Shown one piece after another: positions 7,401-13,434 of a stretch of DNA of 13,434 nucleotides. The translations under genes and the position numbers were made by a program. The stretch is from an uncultured Prevotella sp. (lineage in GTDB: Bacteria > Bacteroidota > Bacteroidia > Bacteroidales > Bacteroidaceae). The notes below the pieces were generated by a model, which saw only the letters and a list, made by a program, of their open reading frames with translations, had not been told where the DNA came from and made no database searches. How positions within the stretch are numbered: position 1 is the first letter of the stretch; the number at the start of each line of letters is the position of its first letter. The stretch is from the NCBI GenBank assembly GCA_900550635.1, contig URSZ01000061.1, positions 1-13,434 of the forward strand, read 5' to 3'.

Positions 7401-8229
7401 ACGCATTTTCAAGGACACATGCAACTGGAACGAGCTGCGCGACAAGGTAGACAAGGCAAAGACAGCGCGTATCCTGGCCGAAGACCGCATGAACTTCGCG
7501 CAAAAGCAGCTCAACAGCCTGCTCACGCTCCCGCAGCGGCCCGACCGTGCCACCGAAAGCCGCGTAACCATCGAAAACAGCATAACGCGCATGAACGCGC
7601 AGAAAGACGAGGTAAGCAGGCTGCTCGCCGAAACCGCCTCGCGCCTCAGGGCACACGAGGAAAGCAAGGCCAAGATAGCACAGTTCGAACCCGAACTCAA
7701 GGCTCTCGAAGCCAAACGCACCGACTGGGGAAAGCTCAACGCCCTTATCGGCTCGGCCGACGGCAACCTCTTCCGCGTACAGGCACAATGTTTCACCCTC
7801 AAACTGCTTGTCGAGCACGCAAACGTGCAACTCTCGAACCTGTCGCCGCGCTACCGCCTGCAATGTATCCCCGACTCACTCGGGCTTGAAATAATAGACC
7901 GATACATGTGCGACCAGAAACGCCCCGTGTCGAGCCTCTCGGGCGGGGAAACCTTCGTCGTCAGCCTCGGCCTCGCCCTCGGCCTCGCCTCCCTCTCGAG
8001 CAGCAACCTCGCAATAGGAAGCCTCTTCATCGACGAAGGATTCGGCAACCTCGACAACGAAAGCCTCGCCATGGTAATCAAGGCGCTCGGAAACCTACAG
8101 AGCGCACAAGGCCGCAAGGTAGGAATAATAAGCCACACGTCGCAGATACGCGACAGCATACACCCCCAGCTACAGGTACTGAAGCAGAAATCCGAAGGCT
8201 ACAGCTACATACGCATATCCGGCATTTGA
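4477..8229 (+). CDS. sbcC: Exonuclease SbcCD, subunit C (Rad50-type SMC-like ATPase)
   Basis: This is the ATPase and DNA-tethering subunit of SbcCD, partner of the upstream nuclease. The N-terminal lobe has a Walker A motif GDTGAGKST at residues 37-45. Two long coiled-coil arms, roughly residues 190-600 and 630-1090, rich in E, K, Q and L, flank a zinc hook CPVC at 611-614 by which two molecules dimerise. The C-terminal lobe carries the ABC signature LSGGE at 1154-1158, a Walker B segment SLFIDEGFGNLD with D1186 and E1187, and a late H-loop region. At 1250 aa it is longer than E. coli SbcC (about 1048), most likely through longer coiled coils. All catalytic motifs are present, so it appears functional. 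No recognisable terminator follows the stop; repeat copy 2 begins 65 nt downstream. Confidence 0.97.
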   Translation: MVIRKITIRNITSFKGEQTIDFTAEPLRSAGLFAITGDTGAGKSTILDAVCLALYNRAPRFDDREQLKYITGQSPDTDIELRGSDTRNALRRGETDGMCCVEFSTAEGVFRATWQLRIKRTGRYARPEQTLEQIAPNHRTINPQDFAGEVKRIVGLDYEQFTRTVILAQNSFANFLRAHQNDKSALLEKITGTEIYALISKEVYRLNQEAQKAYEVKCSELKGLTAGYLDEADLARLENERHLRESSAQAIEQKLEYLKKQIDWYDKYEKLSDEVRKATESFDEANRHFIDLRDMREKLARYDEVAAVKDKFLLLKDVENLKTVGKSEAESYREQEKTKERIFAVAAKEYEEAQNSFRKADSQYEQQRPLLKKGHDLKRDVLYDKNSINERQSKIKATESQAAARKKELEARQHELAEIEKQEQICEGTLQELSVHQKMLDQSAAIIEKLKRYSATQGKSVHLNAEQQAIQRSLENLRKDFAAMESELNLLSQKQKSLVEQRNLCKARNSEFEGGLLQKNYDAAFAMQEKLRGARKLWKSISDGYSGIEDLEELRSRTSTTLSYLANDISAKEKQIKQLHETYDNRLKAYTLSQSEDIKGLRQGLKEGAPCPVCGATHHPYHTETEQHLGELLTMIEKEFREVEAQLNKQTDEFNALKQKQSADEVRLNSIDEQIRKLKAQLAVDTEEWGEYASLDPSFANCSQNVNRPARHVMLAQIADNADRTVNSAKARLDEFNKNRNTIEALTAEIEQLAGRADDLQRRRSNLLRSIGQAESQLDKANKEIKENNASVNELYSDLENLVTISNWHTLVRDNAEEFVGKIIAMTANRQRNLEQLQKLKGMRAETEHDIKTLAAMLEELERNAQKLKEEIEMLDASINDKQNAISEMFGREDPDDVEHRMEAAVKIARDNMERKDKLLQENRNALHDISQMRGSAEQNVAKQEKRAAALRDDIDRWIFSFNNTHSPVQFNELERIFKDTCNWNELRDKVDKAKTARILAEDRMNFAQKQLNSLLTLPQRPDRATESRVTIENSITRMNAQKDEVSRLLAETASRLRAHEESKAKIAQFEPELKALEAKRTDWGKLNALIGSADGNLFRVQAQCFTLKLLVEHANVQLSNLSPRYRLQCIPDSLGLEIIDRYMCDQKRPVSSLSGGETFVVSLGLALGLASLSSSNLAIGSLFIDEGFGNLDNESLAMVIKALGNLQSAQGRKVGIISHTSQIRDSIHPQLQVLKQKSEGYSYIRISGI

Positions 8230-8293
8230 AAAACACACGCCGCAACGCCGCCCGACACAACCACCCGCCCGGCGCATGAAGCACACTATCCTC

Positions 8294-8478
8294 ATTTGTC
8301 TGCCTTTTCGGGGCGGTTTTCAAACGGGTTTTCAAGGGGCGGAAAATATGTCTGACATATTTCGAATTATGTCAGACATATTTTAAAATACATCGGACAT
8401 ATTTTTTCTTTGCTCCCATGCGGGGTAAACGCACTGAAAATCAGTTTTCACTTTTTTCACCCCGAAACAGACATTTTT
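8294..8478 (-). repeat. 185-bp intergenic palindromic element, copy 2 (inverted)
   Basis: The reverse complement aligns with copy 1 over its whole length, with the same total size. The 63-bp core spans 8343-8405 with 15-bp units at 8346-8360, 8367-8381 (one mismatch, TTATGTCAGACATAT) and 8388-8402, again at 21-bp spacing. The GGAGC flank is at about 8412-8423 on the minus strand, and TTTGTCTGCC (8295-8304) is the complement of the other end. Units one and two form a 42-bp palindrome with one mismatched position, 8346-8381 with margins. It sits between the convergent genes sbcC and nadA. An RNA hairpin from this palindrome followed by TTTT could end transcription from both sides, which is inference. 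Confidence 0.8.
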
Positions 8479-8534
8479 CTGCCGGTCATAAGCACGCAAT
8501 TTGACGAGCCCTAACGATCGATTTGTGTTAAAGA

Positions 8535-8564
8535 GTAAACGCGCGAATCACTTCGCGCGTTTAC
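8535..8564. terminator. 13-bp perfect hairpin, possible nadA terminator
   Basis: GTAAACGCGCGAA (8535-8547) and TTCGCGCGTTTAC (8552-8564) form a perfect 13-bp stem with a TCAC loop. On the minus strand it is followed by TCTTTAACAC, only weakly T-rich, so it would suit termination of nadA transcripts, whose stop codon is about 125 nt away. A second stem, TCCGGCC/GGCCGGA (8567-8585), stands next to it. No plus-strand T-tract is present. Confidence 0.45.
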
Positions 8565-8585
8565 GGTCCGGCCTTTGCGGCCGGA

Positions 8586-8689
8586 AAGTATGAAAACGTA
8601 AATGGTTTGCCCTGCCCGACGGCCTCAGGGGCTTTTTGCCCCGGCAAGGAGGTTGCGGTTGTGGTTTTGGGGAAGTGTTGTTGCGGGGC
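8586..8689. other. Non-coding remainder of the sbcC-nadA gap
   Basis: Between the hairpins and the nadA stop the only structure I see is a small GGGGC/GCCCC stem at 8628-8642 with a TTTTT loop. Open frames on the plus strand run through nadA antisense and show no family features. No tRNA or other known RNA is recognised. Confidence 0.5.
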
Positions 8690-9682
8690 TTACTGTTTTG
8701 CCCTGTTGCTTATGTCGAGCATGCGTTTTATTGGCCTCACGGCTTTTTCGGCAACCGAGGGATTCACATCCACGGCGGGCCATTGGTATTTTAGGCAATT
8801 ATATAGTTTTTCCATCGTTACGAGGCGCATGTATTCGCATTCGTTGCATGGGCATGCGCCGTCTTCGGGTGGAAAGGGGATGAACTTTTTGTCGGGGCAC
8901 GACTTGTGCATTTCGTGCAGTATGCCGCTTTCGGTTACTACGAGGATTTCTTCTGCGTTGCTTGCTGCGGCGAACTTGAGCATTGCGGCCGTTGAGCCGG
9001 TGTAGTCGGCCAGTTTCAGCACTTCTGCGCCGCATTCGGGGTGTGCAAGCACTTTGGCCGCGGGGTGTTCCTTTTTCATTTGCATGAGCTTTGCCGGCGA
9101 GAAGCGCGAATGCACGTGGCATGCGCCGTCCCACAGCAGCATGTTGCGTCCGGTTACGGAGTTGATGTAGCTGCCGAGGTTGCGGTCGGGCCCGAAGATT
9201 AGTTTCTCGTCTTTGGGGAAACTTTCTACTACCTGCACTGCGTTGCCCGACGTTACTACCACGTCGGTGAGCGCCTTTATCGCGGCCGATGTGTTTACGT
9301 ATGAAAGTACGGTGTATCCCGGATGTTCTTCCACGAATTTCGCGAACTTGTCGGGCGGGCAGCTTTCTGCGAGCGAGCATTGTGCGTTCAGGTCGGGGAT
9401 GAGCACTGTTTTGTCGGGGCAGAGTATCTTGTTTGTCTCGGCCATGAAGTGCACGCCGCACATTACTATGATGTCGGCGTCGGTTTTTGCGGCTTTTTGC
9501 GCCAGCGCAAGGCTGTCGCCCACGAAATCGGCCACGTCCTGCACATCGCCCGGCGTGTAGTAGTGCGACAGTATTATTGCATTCTTTTCGCGGCACATCC
9601 TGCGTATTTCGGCGGCGAGGTCGGTGCCTGCGGGTATGGGTTCGTCTACGAATCCTTTCTGTTTCCAGCTTTCCTTTATCAT
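8690..9682 (-). CDS. nadA: Quinolinate synthase
   Basis: Catalyses condensation of iminoaspartate with dihydroxyacetone phosphate to quinolinate in de novo NAD synthesis, using an oxygen-sensitive [4Fe-4S] cluster in the cytoplasm. At 330 aa it is typical in length. The three pseudo-repeated domains are visible through LSHYYTPGDVQDVADFVGDS near residues 38-57, MCGVHFMAET at 74-83 and HPECGAEV at 214-221. The likely cluster ligands are C75, C217 and C282; the last lies in a C277-x-C279-x-x-C282 group before EYMRL. The gene is alone on its strand, divergent from metG by 177 bp, and converges on sbcC. Its partner nadB (aspartate oxidase) is not in the window. No convincing promoter was found; TAATATTG on the minus strand (9742-9735) is one mismatch from a -7 box. 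Confidence 0.95.
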   Translation of the reverse strand: MIKESWKQKGFVDEPIPAGTDLAAEIRRMCREKNAIILSHYYTPGDVQDVADFVGDSLALAQKAAKTDADIIVMCGVHFMAETNKILCPDKTVLIPDLNAQCSLAESCPPDKFAKFVEEHPGYTVLSYVNTSAAIKALTDVVVTSGNAVQVVESFPKDEKLIFGPDRNLGSYINSVTGRNMLLWDGACHVHSRFSPAKLMQMKKEHPAAKVLAHPECGAEVLKLADYTGSTAAMLKFAAASNAEEILVVTESGILHEMHKSCPDKKFIPFPPEDGACPCNECEYMRLVTMEKLYNCLKYQWPAVDVNPSVAEKAVRPIKRMLDISNRAKQ

Positions 9683-9859
9683 CTGTTATGTTAGTTTTAC
9701 GGCCTTGTGCGTGAAACACGGCCCTTGTATGTTGCAATATTACTAACTTTTTTCCTAAAGTGGTATCCTTTGGTCGCATAAACGGCATAAAACAAGCATT
9801 CCGGGATGTTAAATTCATATAAAAGCCGTAATTTTACAACCTGAAAAATATCTTTTTGA

Positions 9860-11899
9860 ATGGAAAGCAAGAATTTCAAGCGTACATTGGTAACCGCCGC
9901 CCTTCCGTATGCGAACGGCGGGGTACACATAGGACACCTTGCCGGCGTTTACGTGCCTGCCGACATTTATGTCCGTTACCTCAGGTTGAAAAAGAAGGAC
10001 GTGCTCTTTATCTGCGGCAGCGACGAGCACGGCGTGCCCATCACGCTGCGCGCAAAGAAGGAAGGCTGCACGCCGCAGGACGTGTGCGACCGCTTTCATG
10101 CGCTGATAAAGAAAAGTTTTGCCGATTTCGGCATTTCATTCGATATTTACAGCCGCACCACCTCGAAGATACACGTCGAGACGGCCTCGGCTTTCTTCCG
10201 CACGCTTTACGACAAGGGCGTGTTCGTCGAAAAGGAGAGCGAGCAGTACTACGACGAGGAGGCAAAGACGTTCCTGGCCGACCGTTACATCACGGGCGAG
10301 TGCCCCCACTGCCATTTTCCGAAGGCTTACGGCGACCAGTGCGAGCATTGCGGCTCGACGCTCTCGCCAAACGAGCTGATAAACCCCAAGAGCGCCGTGA
10401 GCGGCTCGAAGCCCGTGCTTAAAAAGACGAAACACTGGTATCTGCCGCTCGACAAGTACCAGCCGTGGCTCGAAAAATGGATTCTCGAAGAGCACAAGGA
10501 GTGGAGGCCCAACGTTTACGGCCAGTGCAAGAGCTGGATAGACATGGGTTTGCAGCCGCGCGCCGTGAGCCGCGACCTCGACTGGGGAATACCCGTGCCC
10601 GTCGAGGGTGCCGGAGGCAAGGTGCTCTACGTGTGGTTCGACGCTCCCATAGGATACATAAGCAACACCAAGGAATTGCGCGACGACTGGGAAACGTGGT
10701 GGAAGGATCCCTCCACGCGCCTCGTGCACTTCATAGGAAAAGACAACATAGTGTTCCATTGCATTGTGTTCCCCACCATGCTCAAGGCCGAAGGCAGCTA
10801 CATACTGCCCGACAACGTTCCGGCAAACGAGTTCCTCAACCTCGAGGACGACAAGATTTCCACGTCGAGGAACTGGGCCGTGTGGCTCGATGAGTACCTC
10901 GTCGATTTCCCCGGCAAGCAGGACGTGCTGCGCTACGTGCTCACGGCAAACGCACCCGAAACGAAGGACAACAACTTTACGTGGAAAGACTTCCAGGCGC
11001 GCAACAACAACGAGCTTGTGGCCGTGTACGGAAACTTCGTGAACCGCGCCCTCGTGCTTACCGACAAGTACTACGGCGGGGTTGTGCCCGAGCAGGGAGA
11101 GCTAACCGACTACGACCGGCAGACCATATCGGAGTTCACCGGCGTAAAGGCCGACGTGGAGAAGCTCCTGGACGAGTTCCGCTTCCGCGACGCGCAAAAG
11201 GAAGCCATGAACCTGGCCCGCATAGGAAACAAGTACCTGGCCGATAGCGAGCCGTGGAAACTGCAGAAAACCGACCCCAAGCGCGTTGAGACAATATTGA
11301 ACCTCTCGCTCCAGCTGGTGGCCAACCTGGCAATCGCTTTCGAGCCGTTCTTGCCGTTCAGCAGCAAGAAACTGCGCCACATGCTCAACATGGAAGAGTT
11401 CGACTGGAACGACCTCGGCTCCACCACGCTTATTGCCGCCGGCCACAAGATTAACAAGCCCGAACTGCTGTTCGAGAAGATAGACGACGCGCCCATACAG
11501 GCGCAGGTGGACAAACTGCTCGCCACCAAGGCCGCCAACGAGGCTGCCGGGCGCAAAGCCGAGCCGCAGAAGGCAGACATGCCGTTTGAGAACTTCGAAA
11601 AGATGGACCTCCGCGTGGGAACGGTAAAGGAATGCGTCAAAGTGGAAAAGAGCGACAAGCTGCTGCGCTTCGTTATTGACGACGGGTTGGAGACGCGCAC
11701 CATAGTGAGCGGCATAGCCAAGTTCTACAAGCCCGAGGAGCTCGTTGGCAAACAGGTATGCTTCATAGCCAACCTGCCGCCGCGCAAGTTGCGGGGCATA
11801 GAGAGCCAGGGCATGATTCTCAGCGCCGAAAACCCCGACGGCACGCTCAGCCTCCTCACGCCCGACCGCAAATGCGCCGACGGCGCGTGCGTGAAATAG
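9860..11899 (+). CDS. metG: Methionyl-tRNA synthetase
   Basis: Attaches methionine to tRNA-Met, including the initiator, in the cytoplasm. At 679 aa it is the long form with a C-terminal tRNA-binding domain. Class I signature HIGH is at residues 23-26 in PYANGGVHIGHLAG, and the KMSKS-type loop reads KISTS at 332-336. A zinc knuckle of two CxxC pairs, C148/C151 and C161/C164, marks the four-cysteine MetG type. The anticodon-binding helical domain follows, then a linker, then an EMAP/Trbp111-like OB domain from about residue 575 (FENFEKMDLRVG) to the end, which promotes dimerisation and tRNA binding. The start at 9860 gives the expected short lead into the Rossmann fold. Upstream, TAATTTTA (9829-9836) is a weak -7 candidate. 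Confidence 0.97.
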   Translation: MESKNFKRTLVTAALPYANGGVHIGHLAGVYVPADIYVRYLRLKKKDVLFICGSDEHGVPITLRAKKEGCTPQDVCDRFHALIKKSFADFGISFDIYSRTTSKIHVETASAFFRTLYDKGVFVEKESEQYYDEEAKTFLADRYITGECPHCHFPKAYGDQCEHCGSTLSPNELINPKSAVSGSKPVLKKTKHWYLPLDKYQPWLEKWILEEHKEWRPNVYGQCKSWIDMGLQPRAVSRDLDWGIPVPVEGAGGKVLYVWFDAPIGYISNTKELRDDWETWWKDPSTRLVHFIGKDNIVFHCIVFPTMLKAEGSYILPDNVPANEFLNLEDDKISTSRNWAVWLDEYLVDFPGKQDVLRYVLTANAPETKDNNFTWKDFQARNNNELVAVYGNFVNRALVLTDKYYGGVVPEQGELTDYDRQTISEFTGVKADVEKLLDEFRFRDAQKEAMNLARIGNKYLADSEPWKLQKTDPKRVETILNLSLQLVANLAIAFEPFLPFSSKKLRHMLNMEEFDWNDLGSTTLIAAGHKINKPELLFEKIDDAPIQAQVDKLLATKAANEAAGRKAEPQKADMPFENFEKMDLRVGTVKECVKVEKSDKLLRFVIDDGLETRTIVSGIAKFYKPEELVGKQVCFIANLPPRKLRGIESQGMILSAENPDGTLSLLTPDRKCADGACVK

Positions 11900-11927
11900 C
11901 AAAGGTGATACATTATATATTAAGGTG

Positions 11928-11962
11928 TGCCGCACTCCCGCCGGGGGTGCGGCATTCTTTTT
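11928..11962 (+). terminator. Intrinsic terminator of metG
   Basis: TGCCGCAC (11928-11935) pairs with GTGCGGCA (11947-11954). The stem can extend by CCC (11937-11939) with GGG (11944-11946) around a bulged T, and is followed by TTCTTTTT. It begins 29 nt after the metG stop. Confidence 0.82.
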
Positions 11963-12097
11963 CGCGTGCCTTGCCGGTTGTAAGCCCCGCGAGGGGAACG
12001 TGGCGTCGTTGCACGGGGAAAGTGTGCTGCGGCGGGGCGGTCGCCGCCGTCTTTACGCGGCCGCGATTATTCGCGCCTCTGCGTTTTATACGACGAT
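11963..12097. other. GC-rich non-coding stretch between metG terminator and repeat copy 3
   Basis: About 135 bases, mostly GC-rich, with short self-complementary G/C runs around 12030-12050. The open frames crossing it resemble no known family and overlap the terminator or the repeat. I see no RNA gene or promoter here. Confidence 0.5.
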
Positions 12098-12284
12098 TGG
12101 CATTGTCGTTTCGGGGTGCGGAAAACGAAAACTTTTGTGTGTAAAATAAGCACCCCCTTTGGAGCAAATAAAAAATATGTCTGACATAATTCAAAATATG
12201 TCAGACATATTTTAAAATACAAGGCACATATTTTCAACCCCCTCCAAACCCGCATGAAAACTGGGCTTTTGCGTGCAGACAAAC
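12098..12284 (+). repeat. 187-bp intergenic palindromic element, copy 3 (diverged, core inverted)
   Basis: The left flank shares GTTTCGGGGTG (12109-12119) with copy 2 and GGAGCAAATAAAAAATATGT (12161-12180) with copy 1; the right flank ends at GCAGACAAA (12275-12283), as in both. The flanks are therefore in copy-1 orientation. The 63-bp core (12172-12234) has units at 12175-12189, 12196-12210 and 12217-12231, spaced 21 bp. Aligned by eye, the core matches the reverse complement of the copy-1 core with about 5 mismatches in 63, but the direct copy-1 core with 13 or more. The core thus appears flipped within its flanks. It lies between the convergent genes metG and coaD and has the most substitutions of the three. 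Confidence 0.75.
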
Positions 12285-12385
12285 ACGGACAAGCGGCTGC
12301 GTGATGACGTTGCGGCGACGCGGTGGACCGGTTCCCGGACGCGGTTCATCGCGTCTCTGCCATGTACAGCCCGGGCGGGTATGAA

Positions 12386-12865
12386 TTAAGGCTGTTTGGT
12401 TTTGTTTTTCCCGGGTACGCGGGGCAGAAAGTCCGACACGTCGTAGCCGTGGCCTATGAGGTCGCGCACAACGCTCGAGCTTATCGCCGCGAGTGGCGGT
12501 TCGGTGAACAGTAGCACTGTTTCTATGCCCGTCAGGCGGCGGTTCATGTCGGCCATGTCGCGTTCGTATTCAAAGTCCCTTACCGAGCGCAGCCCGCGGA
12601 GTATGAACTGTGCCCCGTTGCGGCGCGCGAAGTCGATGGTAAGGTCGTTGTAGCTTTCTACGCCCACACGCGGCTCGTCGGAGTAGTAGCTTTTTATTAT
12701 TGCAACCCTTTTTTCGGCCTCCGACAGCATGCGCTTCTGTTTGTTCACGCCAATGCCTATTATTATGCGGTCGAACAGTTGCAGCCCTCGCTTTACTATG
12801 GCCGCGTGGCCTATGGTGAACGGGTCGAAGCTGCCGGGGAAAATGGCTATTCTGTTTTCTTTCAT
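12386..12865 (-). CDS. coaD: Phosphopantetheine adenylyltransferase
   Basis: Transfers AMP from ATP to 4'-phosphopantetheine to make dephospho-CoA, the penultimate step of coenzyme A synthesis. At 159 aa it has the standard length. Nucleotidyltransferase motif TxGH is at residues 17-20 within FPGSFDPFTIGH, RGLRSVRDFEYE at 90-101 is the family's characteristic substrate-binding segment, and ISSSVVR at 128-134 is the C-terminal ATP-binding motif. The start lies 20 nt after the parE stop, so the two form a minus-strand operon, an arrangement I know from Bacteroides. Downstream of coaD there is no further gene before repeat copy 3. Confidence 0.96.
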   Translation of the reverse strand: MKENRIAIFPGSFDPFTIGHAAIVKRGLQLFDRIIIGIGVNKQKRMLSEAEKRVAIIKSYYSDEPRVGVESYNDLTIDFARRNGAQFILRGLRSVRDFEYERDMADMNRRLTGIETVLLFTEPPLAAISSSVVRDLIGHGYDVSDFLPRVPGKNKTKQP

Positions 12866-12885
12866 CTTTTTTGTGTGGAGGTTGT

Positions 12886-13434
12886 TTAGTTCTCCGTGCC
12901 GTCGAGGTCTTCGGGGCGGTCTTCTTCGATTACGAGGTTGTCGATAATGAAGTTCTGGCGTTCCATGGTGTTTTTTCCCATGTAGAATTCCAGCAGTTCC
13001 TTCACGGCGTCGGTCTTGCGAAGGGTGACTTGCTCCAGGCGCATGTCCTTGCCGATGAAATGGCGGAACTCATCGGGAGAGATTTCTCCCAGTCCTTTGA
13101 ATCGGGTGATTTCCGGATTGGGACTCAGTTTCTCGATAGCGGCCACCCGTTCTTCGTCCGAATAGCAGTAGATGGTTTCGTACACGCCTTTCTTGCGGTT
13201 TCGCACGCGGAACAGAGGTGTCTGCAAAATATATACATGACCTTTCTTAATCAGGTCGGGGAAGAACTGGAGGAAGAAAGTAATCATCAGCAGGCGGATG
13301 TGCATACCGTCCACATCGGCATCGGTTGCTACGATTACCTTGTTGTAACGCAGCCCGTCCAAACCATCCTCTATATTAAGGGCAGCTTGGAGGAGGTTGA
13401 ACTCCTCATTTTCGTAAACTACCTTCTTGGTCAG
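12886..13434 (-). CDS. parE: DNA topoisomerase IV subunit B, C-terminal part (runs off window)
   Basis: The ATPase/TOPRIM subunit of topoisomerase IV, which with ParC decatenates and relaxes DNA. Only about the last 182 residues are present; the frame stays open from the right edge. The visible part includes the TOPRIM metal-binding motif TDADVDG, the conserved RFKGLGE and a C-terminal tail GKNTMERQNFIIDN. The tail distinguishes the Bacteroidetes ParE from GyrB, whose C-terminus differs (GyrB usually reads MGDDVEPRREFIE there). An internal TTG at 13362 is not the start; the codons upstream of it encode conserved sequence such as LTKKVVYENEEFNLLQAALN. It is the first visible gene of the operon with coaD. 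Bases 13081-13380 are about 49% GC by hand count, lower than coaD. Confidence 0.92.
   Translation of the reverse strand: MTKKVVYENEEFNLLQAALNIEDGLDGLRYNKVIVATDADVDGMHIRLLMITFFLQFFPDLIKKGHVYILQTPLFRVRNRKKGVYETIYCYSDEERVAAIEKLSPNPEITRFKGLGEISPDEFRHFIGKDMRLEQVTLRKTDAVKELLEFYMGKNTMERQNFIIDNLVIEEDRPEDLDGTEN

Noticed and set aside
6163..7863. A 566-codon open frame on the minus strand opposite sbcC.
   Set aside because: It is a shadow of the sbcC codon pattern (low stop frequency in an antisense frame of GC-rich sequence). The translation is rich in V, F and L without any motif, while sbcC has all its family motifs across the same bases.
8799..9818. A 339-codon minus-strand frame overlapping nadA.
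   Set aside because: It is highly basic, low-complexity in character and out of frame with nadA, which carries the full set of NadA motifs. It is an antisense or alternative-frame artefact.

Overview
The window comes from a member of the Bacteroidales. This rests on TAnnTTTG-type -7 promoter boxes, weak or absent Shine-Dalgarno sequences, a Bacteroidetes-type FAS1 lipoprotein, an IS1380-family insertion sequence end, and a parE-coaD gene pair typical of the group. Genus cannot be fixed from this sequence. Coding sequence is moderately GC-rich; the left-most ~260 bases are clearly AT-rich, matching the mobile-element end there.

Layout, left to right: (1) bases 1-190 are the end of an IS1380-like element, with the first ~31 codons of its transposase on the minus strand running off the left edge. 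(2) A promoter and ~145-nt leader precede a 679-aa fasciclin (FAS1) domain lipoprotein, 413-2452, closed by a strong terminator. (3) A 761-bp non-coding stretch holds repeat copy 1 and a self-contained candidate small-RNA unit (promoter at 2938-2968, hairpins, terminator at 3090-3132). (4) sbcD and sbcC (3214-8229) form a two-gene operon for the SbcCD DNA-end/hairpin nuclease. (5) A convergent gap holds repeat copy 2 and a 13-bp-stem hairpin. (6) nadA (quinolinate synthase, minus strand) and metG (methionyl-tRNA synthetase, plus strand) are divergent. (7) A second convergent gap holds the metG terminator and repeat copy 3. (8) The minus-strand pair parE (C-terminal part only) and coaD closes the window.

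The proteins are mostly housekeeping functions: DNA-end repair, NAD and CoA biosynthesis, tRNA charging and topoisomerase IV. The non-coding DNA is the interesting part. A ~185-bp element occurs three times, always in an intergenic region. Each copy has a 63-bp AT-rich core built of three 21-bp-spaced near-palindromes (consensus ATATGTCnGACATAT); in copy 1 two of them form a perfect 42-bp palindrome. Aligned by eye, the core of copy 3 is inverted relative to its own flanks, so the core may behave as an invertible module. Copies 1 and 2 are in opposite orientation and bracket sbcDC, whose product cuts hairpins extruded from palindromes. The IS end carries a second notable arrangement: an inverted repeat that would hide the transposase start codon only in transcripts entering from outside the element.
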